From an uncultured Lachnospiraceae bacterium (GTDB lineage Bacteria > Bacillota > Clostridia > Lachnospirales > Lachnospiraceae), in the NCBI GenBank assembly GCA_944377405.1, contig CALWES010000007.1, positions 1 through 64,000 on the forward strand: a stretch of DNA of 64,000 nt, written 5' to 3'. Each line of letters starts with the position of its first letter. The stretch's first letter is position 1. Below, one piece after another: positions 49,478 through 57,744 of this stretch. The notes beneath the pieces were generated by a model. It saw nothing but the letters and a program-made list of their open reading frames with translations. It was not told where the DNA came from and searched no databases. Position numbers and translations under genes: made by a program.

Positions 49478-52414
49478 ATGAAAGATCTGAATACATATTA
49501 CACGCTCCTTGAGGAGCGGAAGATCCCGGAATGCGGCGGCACAGCCTCCATATACGAGCACAAAAAGACCGGTGCCAGGATCTTCACCATCAAAAATCAG
49601 GATAAGAACAAGGTGTTTTATATCGGATTCCGTACAACACCGAAGGACGATACGGGAGTGCCCCATATTCTGGAGCACTCCGTTCTCTGCGGCTCCGAAG
49701 GTTTTCCCCTGAAGGATCCTTTCGTGGAGCTTGCCAAGGGATCCCTCAACACCTTCCTGAATGCCATGACCTATCCGGACAAGACCGTCTATCCCGTGGC
49801 TTCCTGCAACGACAGGGACTTTACGAATCTGATGGACGTATACATGGATGCGGTGCTCCATCCAAACATCTACCATGAAAAGCGGATCTTTGAGCAGGAA
49901 GGCTGGCATTATGAGGTCTCCCCGGAGGGAGAGCTCTCTTATAACGGAGTGGTATACAACGAGATGAAGGGGGCCTTCTCCAATCCGGAGGCGGTGCTGG
50001 AGCGCTATACCATGCACGCCCTGTTCCCGGATACGGTGTACGGGGTGGAGTCCGGGGGAGATCCGGACCATATTCCGGAGCTGTCCTATGAGGACTTCCT
50101 GGAGTTCCACAGGACCTATTACCACCCCTCCAATTCCTATATCTACCTCTATGGAGACATGGATATGGAGGAGAAGCTTCTGTGGCTTGAGGAACACTAT
50201 CTTTATGCCTACGACCGCAGGGAGGTGCCCTCGGAGATCGGCCTCCAGGAGGCTTTTGCAGCACCCAGGGAGGAACGGATCCGGTATGCCCTGGGGGACA
50301 ATGAGGACCTCGCCTGCCGCAGCTACCTCTCCGCCAACTTCGTAACGGGAGGAGAGCTGGATCCGAAGCTTTACATTGCCTGGCAGATCCTGGAGTTCCT
50401 GCTCCTGGATGTGGCCGGAGCTCCCCTGAAGGAGGCCCTGCTGAAGGCCGGTATCGGAGAGGACATCTTCGGAGGCTATAATCAGGGGATCCGGCAGCCC
50501 TATTTTTCCATTATTGCAAAGAATGCAGAGGAGAAGGACCAGGACCGGTTCCGGCAGGTGATCCGGGAGACTGTGGAAAAGCTGGTCCGGGAGGGGATCA
50601 ACCGGAAGCTCCTTCTGGCGGCCCTGAATTATTCCGAATTCAAATACAGGGAAGCCGACTACGGCAGGATGCCCACGGGCCTGGTATACGGCCTTTGCGC
50701 CCTGGACTCCTGGCTTTACGGCGGAAAGCCCTATATTCATCTCTGCTATGGGGAGACCTTCGACTTCCTCCGGCAGCAGGTGGAAACAGGATATTTTGAA
50801 AAGTTACTGGAGGAAAGCCTCCTGGACAACCCCTTCGGAGCCTTTGTGACGGTGGTGCCGGAAAAAGGCCTGCAGCAGAAGCGGGAAGAGGAACTGGCAA
50901 AGCGGCTTTCCGCCTATGGAAAGACCCTGTCCGAAGCGGAGATTACGGCCCTGCGGAAGGAAGCAGAGGCCCTTCGGAGCTATCAGGAGGAGCCAACCTC
51001 AGAGGAGGCCCTCCGGACCCTTCCCATGCTTCAGGTGAAGGACATCGGACGGGAAGGGGAGCGGACCTGTATGAAGCCCTCAAAGAAGCTCCTCTGGTCC
51101 GATTTTGATACCAACGGCATCGCCTATATCCGGGTCCTTTTCGATACGAAGGACCTGTCCTCGGAGGAACTGCAGTTCGCCGCCTTCCTCCGCTATCTTT
51201 ACGGAGAGCTGGATACTGCCGGAAGGGATTACCGTTCCCTTGCAGGAGAGATCCTGATGCGGACCGGAGGACTGGACTTTGAAGTGAGCGCCTATCCGGA
51301 CATGAAGGAGCCGGGGGCCTATCAGGGCTATTTCCTGGCGGAACTTCGGGTCCTCTCCGGGAAGATCGCCCCGGCCCTTTCCCTTCTTGCGGAGATCCTG
51401 AACGATACCCTCTTTGAAGACGGGGACCGGGTGGGAGAAAAACTGCTGGAGGCCAAGAGCCGGATGCAGATGAAGCTGGACAACGGCTCCCACAGTGCCG
51501 CCGTGGTGCGGGCCGGATCCTATTTCCGGGCGGACCAGCGCTACGAGGACCTGGCAAACGGCATTGCCTTTTATGATTTCCTGGCGGCTGCCGCGAGATT
51601 TTATCAGATCCCTTCCAAGCGGAAACATTTCCTGGATTCCCTGAAGAAGGTGGCGGCAAAGCTTTTTGTGAAGAAAAACATGACCGTTGCCCTTGCAGGG
51701 GGCAAAGAGGAGAAAAAGGAACTCCTTTCGGCCCTTCCGGAGTTCAGAAGGAGCTTCCCGGCTGCAAAGCCCGCCCGCCCCATGAACGAGGCGGAGCTCT
51801 CCCAGAAGAGCAGGCTTTCCGTCTGCGCCCAGGGACGGGTCAACGAGGGCTTCAGGACCACGTCCGGGGTCAATTATGTGGCCCGCTGCGGAAGCTATGT
51901 AGGAAAGGACCTGCCCTATACGGGAGCTCTTCGGGTGCTGCGGGTGCTGCTGAACTATGAGTACCTGTGGCAGAACCTCCGGGTAAAGGGCGGTGCCTAC
52001 GGCTGCATGGCGGGATTCGTGCGGTCCGGCAGAGGCTACCTGGTCTCCTACCGGGATCCGAACCTCAGGGAGACGAACCGGATCTATGAGGAGCTGCCTG
52101 CCTATCTGGAGCAGCTTACCCTCTCCGACAGGGATATGACAAAATACATCATCGGTGCCATTGCGGAGCTGGATCAGCCGGCGGCGGCCCCCATCCGGGC
52201 CTCCAGGTACCTGTCCGCATGGCTTTCCGGCATTACGGATGAGGACTTTGACCGGGAGCGGAAGGAAGTTCTTGGCTGCAACTGCGAGACCCTGCGGGGA
52301 CTGGCGAAGTATGTCAGGGCCCTTCTTTCCGAGGATTGCATCTGCGTCATCGGAAACGCAGGAAAGATCGATGAGAACAGGGATCTTTTCCATTCGGTGA
52401 GAAACCTTTATTAA
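49478..52414 (+). CDS. Insulinase-family metallopeptidase M16C
   Basis: This 978-residue protein is a full-length M16C (presequence protease-like) peptidase with two halves forming a closed chamber. The inverted zinc motif HILEH (within VPHILEHSVLCGSEGFPLKDP) near residue 65 and the downstream Glu in 'YNEMKGAFSNPEAVLE' mark the active N-terminal half; the second half (about 540-978) is a degenerate M16 fold, with the conserved GGAYGCMAGF substrate loop. It degrades peptides in the cytoplasm. No signal peptide is seen. Confidence 0.92.
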   Translation: MKDLNTYYTLLEERKIPECGGTASIYEHKKTGARIFTIKNQDKNKVFYIGFRTTPKDDTGVPHILEHSVLCGSEGFPLKDPFVELAKGSLNTFLNAMTYPDKTVYPVASCNDRDFTNLMDVYMDAVLHPNIYHEKRIFEQEGWHYEVSPEGELSYNGVVYNEMKGAFSNPEAVLERYTMHALFPDTVYGVESGGDPDHIPELSYEDFLEFHRTYYHPSNSYIYLYGDMDMEEKLLWLEEHYLYAYDRREVPSEIGLQEAFAAPREERIRYALGDNEDLACRSYLSANFVTGGELDPKLYIAWQILEFLLLDVAGAPLKEALLKAGIGEDIFGGYNQGIRQPYFSIIAKNAEEKDQDRFRQVIRETVEKLVREGINRKLLLAALNYSEFKYREADYGRMPTGLVYGLCALDSWLYGGKPYIHLCYGETFDFLRQQVETGYFEKLLEESLLDNPFGAFVTVVPEKGLQQKREEELAKRLSAYGKTLSEAEITALRKEAEALRSYQEEPTSEEALRTLPMLQVKDIGREGERTCMKPSKKLLWSDFDTNGIAYIRVLFDTKDLSSEELQFAAFLRYLYGELDTAGRDYRSLAGEILMRTGGLDFEVSAYPDMKEPGAYQGYFLAELRVLSGKIAPALSLLAEILNDTLFEDGDRVGEKLLEAKSRMQMKLDNGSHSAAVVRAGSYFRADQRYEDLANGIAFYDFLAAAARFYQIPSKRKHFLDSLKKVAAKLFVKKNMTVALAGGKEEKKELLSALPEFRRSFPAAKPARPMNEAELSQKSRLSVCAQGRVNEGFRTTSGVNYVARCGSYVGKDLPYTGALRVLRVLLNYEYLWQNLRVKGGAYGCMAGFVRSGRGYLVSYRDPNLRETNRIYEELPAYLEQLTLSDRDMTKYIIGAIAELDQPAAAPIRASRYLSAWLSGITDEDFDRERKEVLGCNCETLRGLAKYVRALLSEDCICVIGNAGKIDENRDLFHSVRNLY

Positions 52415-52441
52415 AAACCTTAAGAAAGAAAGGAACAGACT

Positions 52442-53356
52442 ATGAAATCAGGCTTTGTGGCCCTGGTGGGACGCCCCAATGTGGGAAAATCCACCCTTAT
52501 GAACAAACTGATCGGACAGAAGATCGCCATCACCTCAAACAGGCCCCAGACCACCCGCAATAAGATCGAGACCGTTTATACGGATGAGCGGGGGCAGATC
52601 GTTTTCATGGATACGCCGGGGATCCACAAGGCAAAGAACAAGCTGGGGGTCTATATGGACACGGTGGCGGAAAAGACCTTCGGAGACGCGGATGTGATCC
52701 TGTGGCTGGTGGAGCCGGTCACCAGGATCGGGGCAGGAGAGGAGCGGATCGCGGAGCTCCTTCGGGGTCTTCATACGGAAAAGGGAAATAAAAAGCCCAT
52801 CATCCTGGTGATCAACAAGGTGGACCGTCTGGCGAAAAAGGAGGATATCCGGGAGGTCATGGCGGCCTACCGGGAGAAGGCTTTCTTCGATGAGATCGTT
52901 CCCCTCTCCGCCCTGGAGGGGACCAATACGGAGGACCTGATGGAGGTCCTGTTCCGGTACCTGCCGGAGGGCCCCATGTTTTACGACGAGGAGACCGTCA
53001 CCACTATTCCGGTACGGAGCATCGCGGAGGAGCTGATCCGGGAGCAGGCCCTGCGGCTGCTTCAGGAGGAGATCCCCCACGGCATTGCCGTTTCCATCGA
53101 GAAGTTCAAGGAGCGGAAGGACGGGATCTACGACATCGACGCCACCATCGTCTGCGAACGGGACAGCCATAAGGGGATCATCATCGGCAGGGGCGGATCC
53201 ATGCTGAAACGGATCGGCACCAATGCCCGTCTGGAGATCGAGGACCAGCTGGGCGCCCATGTGAACCTGAAGCTCTTCGTGAAGGTGCGGAAGGACTGGA
53301 GAAACAACGAGGGCTTTGTAAAGAGCTACGGTTACGATATCAAAAAACTGGGATAA
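52442..53356 (+). CDS. era: GTPase Era
   Basis: This 304-residue essential GTPase assists 30S assembly by binding the 3' end of 16S rRNA. G1 GRPNVGKST, G3 DTPGIHK, G4 NKVD and the C-terminal KH domain with IIIGRGGSMLKRIGTNAR are all present. AAAGAAAGGAAC precedes the ATG. It is followed 11 bases later by recO, the standard order in Firmicutes. Confidence 0.97.
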   Translation: MKSGFVALVGRPNVGKSTLMNKLIGQKIAITSNRPQTTRNKIETVYTDERGQIVFMDTPGIHKAKNKLGVYMDTVAEKTFGDADVILWLVEPVTRIGAGEERIAELLRGLHTEKGNKKPIILVINKVDRLAKKEDIREVMAAYREKAFFDEIVPLSALEGTNTEDLMEVLFRYLPEGPMFYDEETVTTIPVRSIAEELIREQALRLLQEEIPHGIAVSIEKFKERKDGIYDIDATIVCERDSHKGIIIGRGGSMLKRIGTNARLEIEDQLGAHVNLKLFVKVRKDWRNNEGFVKSYGYDIKKLG

Positions 53357-53367
53357 AGGAGTCCGTT

Positions 53368-54060
53368 ATGGCGCTTGATACAGAGGCAAAGGGGATCATC
53401 CTCAGTGCAGCTCCCCAGGGGGAGTACGGCCGCAGGCTCACCGTCCTGACGGACCGTTTCGGAAAGATCTGCGTGTTTGCAGGGAGCGCGGCAAAGGCCG
53501 GGTCCCATCTGACGGGGCTGACCAGGCCCATGATCTGCGCCAGCTTTACCCTGTCCCGGGGAAGGAACGCCTATAACCTTCACGGGGCGCGGCTGATCCA
53601 CGGATTCCCCGGGCTTATGACGGACTTTGAGGCTTCCTGCCACGGACTCTATTTTCTGGAGCTTCTGGACTGGTTCGCCCAGGAGGGCATGGCTCCGGAG
53701 GAGTCGAAGGGGCTTCTGAACCTGACCTATCTGGGACTTTCGGCCCTGGAGGAAAAGAGGTTTTCGGAGACCCTGGGAGACGGGACTGCCCGGGAGCTGA
53801 TCCGGGGCATTTATGAGCTCCGGCTCCTGGTCATGGAGGGGGAGTATCTGGAGGTGCCGGAGGGACGGGCTTCGGAGGAGGTGCTCAGGCTCTGGCGCCA
53901 TGCCACGGGGGCCAGGCTTTCCGCCCTGTTTCTGCCGGAGGCCCTTCCCGGGATCTCAGGGGAGGGGGCAGAGACCTTTTCCAGGGAGGCGGGGGCCCTT
54001 CTGAGACACTTCGTTCCCCATAAATTTAAGTCCCTGGAAGTCTTGCGTGAAAGACCGTAA
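53368..54060 (+). CDS. recO: Recombination mediator RecO
   Basis: This 230-residue protein has the OB-fold start AKGIILSAAPQGEYGRRLTVLTDRFGKICVFA and the RecO middle helices (LLDWFAQEGM, LGLSALEEKR), typical of the mediator that loads RecA on SSB-coated DNA with RecR. It is slightly shorter than the usual 240-260, and the zinc-ribbon cysteines seen in many RecO proteins are not obvious. It is between era and glyS. Confidence 0.9.
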   Translation: MALDTEAKGIILSAAPQGEYGRRLTVLTDRFGKICVFAGSAAKAGSHLTGLTRPMICASFTLSRGRNAYNLHGARLIHGFPGLMTDFEASCHGLYFLELLDWFAQEGMAPEESKGLLNLTYLGLSALEEKRFSETLGDGTARELIRGIYELRLLVMEGEYLEVPEGRASEEVLRLWRHATGARLSALFLPEALPGISGEGAETFSREAGALLRHFVPHKFKSLEVLRERP

Positions 54061-54071
54061 TCATGTATACT
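54043..54071 (+). promoter_or_regulatory. Promoter of glyS
   Basis: TTGCGT (54043-54048) and TATACT (54066-54071) are 17 bases apart, overlapping the end of recO. A stable GCGTTCCC/GGGAGCGC hairpin (54112-54129) lies in the leader, just before the ribosome site. No glycine riboswitch or T-box is apparent in the 65-base leader. Confidence 0.6.
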
Positions 54072-54144
54072 TAACACTATATTACAATTATGTTACAAAA
54101 AGCATAATGAAGCGTTCCCAAGGGAGCGCAGGGAGGGGAGCCTT

Positions 54145-55545
54145 ATGGACAGAGAAAAAAAGACAATGGAAAAAATCGTAGCATTGGCAAAATCAAGGGG
54201 ATTCGTATATCCTGGTTCAGAGATCTACGGTGGTCTTGCTAATACATGGGATTACGGAAACCTGGGAGTCGAGCTGAAGAACAACGTGAAGAAGGCATGG
54301 TGGAGAAAGTTCGTGGAGTGTTCCAAGCTAAATGTTGGCGTGGACTGCGCGATCCTCATGAACCCCCAGACCTGGGTTGCTTCCGGACATCTGGCAGGAT
54401 TCTCCGATCCTCTTATGGACTGTAAGCAGTGTAAGGAGCGTTTCAGAGCCGACAAGCTTATCGAGGAGTTCTGCGAGGCCAATGGGATCGCCCTTAACAA
54501 CAACTCCGCAGACGGTATGAGCACCCAGGAGATGCAGGATTTCATCAGAGAGCATCAGATTCCCTGCCCCACCTGCGGCGCCCATGACTGGACGGATATC
54601 AGAAGCTTCAACCTGATGTTCAAGACCTTCCAGGGTGTAACGGAGGACGCCACCTCCACGATCTACCTTCGTCCGGAGACGGCACAGGGTATCTTCGTAA
54701 ACTTCAGGAACGTACTGAGGACCTCCAGAAAGAAGCTGCCCTTCGGTATCGGACAGATCGGAAAGTCCTTCCGTAACGAGATCACGCCGGGTAACTTCAC
54801 CTTCCGTACCAGAGAGTTCGAGCAGATGGAGCTGGAGTTCTTCTGCAAGCCGGGAACGGATCTGGAGTGGTTCGCATACTGGAAGCAGTTCTGCATCGAC
54901 TGGTTAAAGGATCTTGGCCTGAAGGACGAGGAACTGCGTGCCCGGGATCACAGCCCGGAGGAGCTGAGCTTCTATTCCAAGGCTACTACGGACCTTGAGT
55001 TCCTGTTCCCCTTCGGATGGGGCGAGCTCTGGGGCATTGCCGACAGAACGGATTATGATCTGACCCAGCATCAGAACGTCAGCAAGCAGGATATGAGCTA
55101 TCAGGACGACGAGACCAACGAGAAGTACATTCCTTACGTGATCGAGCCCTCACTGGGTGCAGACCGCGTGACCCTGGCCTTCCTCTGCGCAGCTTATGAC
55201 GAGGAGGAGCTGGAGGGCGGAGACGTTCGTACCGTACTGCACTTCCATCCGGCACTGGCACCGGTGAAGATCGCTGTACTGCCCCTGTCCAAGAAGCTGA
55301 ACGAGGGTGCCGAGAAGGTATTCGATATGCTTCTGAACAAGTACTACTGCGAGTTCGATGACCGCGGAAGCATCGGTAAGCGTTATCGCCGTCAGGATGA
55401 GATCGGTACGCCTTACTGCATTACCTACGACTTCGACTCCGAGACCGACGGAACCGTTACCATCCGTCACAGAGACTCCATGGAGCAGGAGCGTATCGCG
55501 ATCAGCGAGCTGCTGAACTATTTTGCAGACAAATTCGAATTTTAA
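54145..55545 (+). CDS. glyS: Glycyl-tRNA synthetase (one-chain, class II)
   Basis: This 466-residue enzyme charges tRNA-Gly. It is the alpha2 type shared with eukaryotes, archaea and some Gram-positives, not the GlyQ/GlyS heterotetramer. Seen are [21 protein letters not shown], zinc cysteines in CKQCKERF and CPTCGAHD, class II motif 2 ([25 protein letters not shown]), motif 3 [14 protein letters not shown] and an anticodon-binding C-terminus. GGGAGGGGAGCC precedes the ATG. Codons are more T-ending than in the neighbours, typical of high expression. Confidence 0.97.
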   Translation: MDREKKTMEKIVALAKSRGFVYPGSEIYGGLANTWDYGNLGVELKNNVKKAWWRKFVECSKLNVGVDCAILMNPQTWVASGHLAGFSDPLMDCKQCKERFRADKLIEEFCEANGIALNNNSADGMSTQEMQDFIREHQIPCPTCGAHDWTDIRSFNLMFKTFQGVTEDATSTIYLRPETAQGIFVNFRNVLRTSRKKLPFGIGQIGKSFRNEITPGNFTFRTREFEQMELEFFCKPGTDLEWFAYWKQFCIDWLKDLGLKDEELRARDHSPEELSFYSKATTDLEFLFPFGWGELWGIADRTDYDLTQHQNVSKQDMSYQDDETNEKYIPYVIEPSLGADRVTLAFLCAAYDEEELEGGDVRTVLHFHPALAPVKIAVLPLSKKLNEGAEKVFDMLLNKYYCEFDDRGSIGKRYRRQDEIGTPYCITYDFDSETDGTVTIRHRDSMEQERIAISELLNYFADKFEF

Positions 55546-55563
55546 GCGCTGAAGGCGCACAGA

Positions 55564-55603
55564 AGAGGGGTCCGGGAGCCAGAGGCTTTCGGGCCCTCTT
55601 TAT
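55564..55603 (+). terminator. glyS terminator (imperfect)
   Basis: GAGGGGTCCG and CGGGCCCTC pair imperfectly around an AG-rich loop, followed by TTTAT. It ends just 12 bases before the kinase ATG, so some read-through is likely. Confidence 0.6.
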
Positions 55604-55614
55604 AGGGAGAACTT

Positions 55615-56649
55615 ATGAAGCTGTTTACCAGACTGGCTGTCATGTTCCTGATATCCACCGGACTTCCCCTGTTCCTGCTGAATATGCTGATTATGGGAAG
55701 GGTGGCCTACAGCACCAGCATCGTGATCCTGATCATGGCAGGCTTCGTGCTGCTGTCCTGGGTATATTCCTCCATCCTCCGGCCCCTGGACGAGCTCCGC
55801 AGGGCCACAAGGAAGATCAAGGAGGGGAACCTGGACTTTACCCTGGAGGCGGAAAACGACGATGAGATCGGACAGCTGACCCAGGACTTTGAGGAGATGC
55901 GCCTCCGGCTGAAGGAATCCCAGGAGGAGAAGCTCAGGTCCGATCGGGAATCCAAGGAGCTGATCAGCAACATCGCCCATGACCTGAAGACGCCCCTTAC
56001 GGCCATCCAGGGCTACTCCGAGGGGATCCTGGACGGGGTGGCCAGAAGTCCGGAGAAGCAGGAAAAATATATCCGGACTATCTACAACAAGGCCAACGAC
56101 ATGGCAAGGCTCATTGACGAGCTGAATTTTTATTCCAAGATCGAGACCAACCGGATCCCCTACAATTACTCGAAGCTCTGCGTCCGGGAATATTTTGACG
56201 ACTGTGCCGAGGAGATCGGCCTGGACATGGAAGGAAAGGGGATCAGCTTTACCTATGAGAACCAGGTGGAGGCCTCCGTCATGGTGATCGCAGACCCGGA
56301 GCAGCTTCGCCGGGTGATCAATAACATCGTGGGGAATTCCGTAAAATATCTGGACAAGTCCCCGGGAAAGCTCTGCATCCGGGTCCTGGATGTGGGAGAT
56401 TTTATCCAGTGCGATATCGAGGATAATGGAAGAGGCATCGCAAAGCAGGATCTGACCCGGATCTTTGAGCGCTTCTACCGGACGGACGCCAGCCGCAACT
56501 CCAGCCAGGGCGGCAGCGGAATCGGCCTCAGTATCGTAAAGAAGATCATTGAGGACCATGGAGGACGGATATGGGCCTCAAGCCAGGAGGGAGAGGGGAC
56601 CACTATCCATTTCCTCCTGAGAAAATACATAGAGGTGAAGGCTGACTGA
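55615..56649 (+). CDS. Sensor histidine kinase with minimal sensor
   Basis: This 344-residue kinase has two adjacent N-terminal membrane helices (about 5-27 and 34-54) with only a few residues outside, followed by a HAMP (ILRPLDELRRATRKIKEGNLDF), H-box NIAHDLKTPLTAI, N-box NNIVGNSVKYLD, DNGRGI and GGSGIGLS. Lacking a sensor domain, it probably detects events in the membrane, like the intramembrane-sensing kinases of Firmicutes. It is transcribed before its regulator, the reverse of the usual order. Confidence 0.92.
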   Translation: MKLFTRLAVMFLISTGLPLFLLNMLIMGRVAYSTSIVILIMAGFVLLSWVYSSILRPLDELRRATRKIKEGNLDFTLEAENDDEIGQLTQDFEEMRLRLKESQEEKLRSDRESKELISNIAHDLKTPLTAIQGYSEGILDGVARSPEKQEKYIRTIYNKANDMARLIDELNFYSKIETNRIPYNYSKLCVREYFDDCAEEIGLDMEGKGISFTYENQVEASVMVIADPEQLRRVINNIVGNSVKYLDKSPGKLCIRVLDVGDFIQCDIEDNGRGIAKQDLTRIFERFYRTDASRNSSQGGSGIGLSIVKKIIEDHGGRIWASSQEGEGTTIHFLLRKYIEVKAD

Positions 56650-56686
56650 GGCTGCAGCCAGTCCGGAAGAAAGCAGGAAAAACAAA

Positions 56687-57379
56687 ATGGAAAAACGGAT
56701 ACTGATCGTAGAGGATGAAATAAGCATCGCAGAGCTGGAAAAGGACTATCTGGAGCTTTCCGGTTTTTCGGTGGACCTGGAGGAGGACGGCACCAGGGGT
56801 CTGGAGCGGGCCCTGCATACGGACTATAACCTTATTATCCTGGACATCATGCTGCCGGGGACCGACGGCTTTGAGATCTGCAAGCGGGTGAGGGAGGTGA
56901 AAAACACCCCCATCCTGATGGTGACAGCCAAGAAGGAGGATATCGATAAGATCCGAGGCCTGGGCCTTGGAGCAGACGACTATATCACAAAGCCCTTCTC
57001 CCCCTCAGAGCTGGTGGCCAGGGTCAAGGCCCATCTCAACCGCTATGAGCGGCTTACGGGCTCCGAAAAGGCGGCCAATGACGTGATCGAGATCCGGGGG
57101 CTCAAGATCGATAAGACCGCCCGGCGGGTATGGGTGGACGGAACGGAAAAGCAGTTCACCACAAAGGAGTTCGACCTCCTCTGCTTTCTGGCGGAGCATC
57201 CCAACCGGGTATTCACGAAGGAGGAGCTCTTCCGGGAGATCTGGGACATGGACAGCATCGGCGACATCGCCACGGTAACGGTCCACATCAAGAAGATCCG
57301 GGAGAAGATCGAGTACAACACGGCAAAGCCCCAGTATATCGAGACCATCTGGGGCGTGGGCTACCGCTTCAAGGTATGA
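56687..57379 (+). CDS. OmpR-family response regulator
   Basis: This 230-residue regulator has VEDE, the phospho-acceptor Asp in LIILDIMLP, Thr in LMVTAKK and Lys in YITKPFS, then a winged-helix domain (EFDLLCFLAEHPNRVFTKEEL, 'VTVHIKKIREKIEYN'). It lies 37 bases after its kinase. Targets are unknown; the operators downstream at 57453-57488 are not the direct repeats usual for OmpR-type proteins, so another regulator is more likely there. Confidence 0.93.
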   Translation: MEKRILIVEDEISIAELEKDYLELSGFSVDLEEDGTRGLERALHTDYNLIILDIMLPGTDGFEICKRVREVKNTPILMVTAKKEDIDKIRGLGLGADDYITKPFSPSELVARVKAHLNRYERLTGSEKAANDVIEIRGLKIDKTARRVWVDGTEKQFTTKEFDLLCFLAEHPNRVFTKEELFREIWDMDSIGDIATVTVHIKKIREKIEYNTAKPQYIETIWGVGYRFKV

Positions 57380-57436
57380 TGAAGATCCGGTCCGGCAGCA
57401 GCTTCTGAAAGAAAAAAAAGAAAAGTAAAAAAACTG

Positions 57437-57465
57437 TTGACAGATCTATAGAGTTAGTATATACT
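57437..57465 (+). promoter_or_regulatory. Strong promoter of a short transcript
   Basis: Perfect TTGACA (57437-57442) and TATACT (57460-57465) are 17 bases apart, giving a start near 57472. No gene follows before the terminator at 57540-57570. Confidence 0.85.
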
Positions 57466-57488
57466 AACGACAGTTAGCACGGGCTAAC
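57453..57488. promoter_or_regulatory. Two operators of the form GTTAG-N6-CTAAC
   Basis: Sites at 57453-57468 (GTTAGTATATACTAAC, a perfect palindrome over the -10 box) and 57473-57488 (GTTAG-CACGGG-CTAAC, over the transcription start) share half-sites and 6-base spacers. Their centres are 20 bases apart, two helical turns, as for cooperative dimers. The pattern suits a TetR- or MarR-like repressor not encoded in the window. Confidence 0.8.
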
Positions 57489-57570
57489 TAAAAATATTTC
57501 CCTATACCTAATGATATAATAGTTATTTTTTCCGAAAGACATCGCCGCCGCAAACCCGGCGGTGTTTTTC
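57472..57570 (+). ncRNA. Predicted ~100-nt regulated small RNA
   Basis: The tract between the promoter and the terminator has no start codon followed by a useful frame; the only ATG (ATG ATA TAA) is one codon from a stop. The transcript would be A/U-rich with a strong 3' hairpin. It could be a regulated small RNA or the trace of a lost gene whose promoter survived. Not matched to any RNA family known to me. Confidence 0.45.
57540..57570 (+). terminator. Terminator of the short transcript
   Basis: CATCGCCG (57540-57547) and CGGCGGTG (57557-57564) pair with one G-U around a nine-base loop and are followed by TTTTT. It also stops read-through from the two-component operon. Confidence 0.85.
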
Positions 57571-57744
57571 GTTGCATTTTGTCTATTTTCTGACAAAGTT
57601 CTGCTTTATTTCACAGGCCAAATGTGTTAGAATAAACTCTGATGTTTCAAAGAGTATCAGCAGCCACGGAGCATGACGGAAAACAGAGCTTTGAAGCATT
57701 CGAAAGAAACAAATCAGTTGTTCATTTTAAGGAGGTAGTACAGC
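57571..57744 (+). promoter_or_regulatory. ppdK promoter and leader region
   Basis: An extended -10, TGTTAGAAT (57625-57633), lacks a good -35 (TTTATT). TTTGTC-N8-GACAAA (57578-57597) upstream may be an operator. The leader is about 105 bases and contains TTTCAAAG and CTTTGAAG that could form a stem. AAGGAGGTAG just before the ATG is a near-perfect ribosome site. Confidence 0.45.

Noticed and set aside
54061..54144. T-box or glycine riboswitch before glyS
   Set aside because: The leader is about 65 bases, holds only one hairpin and no T-box core or terminator.
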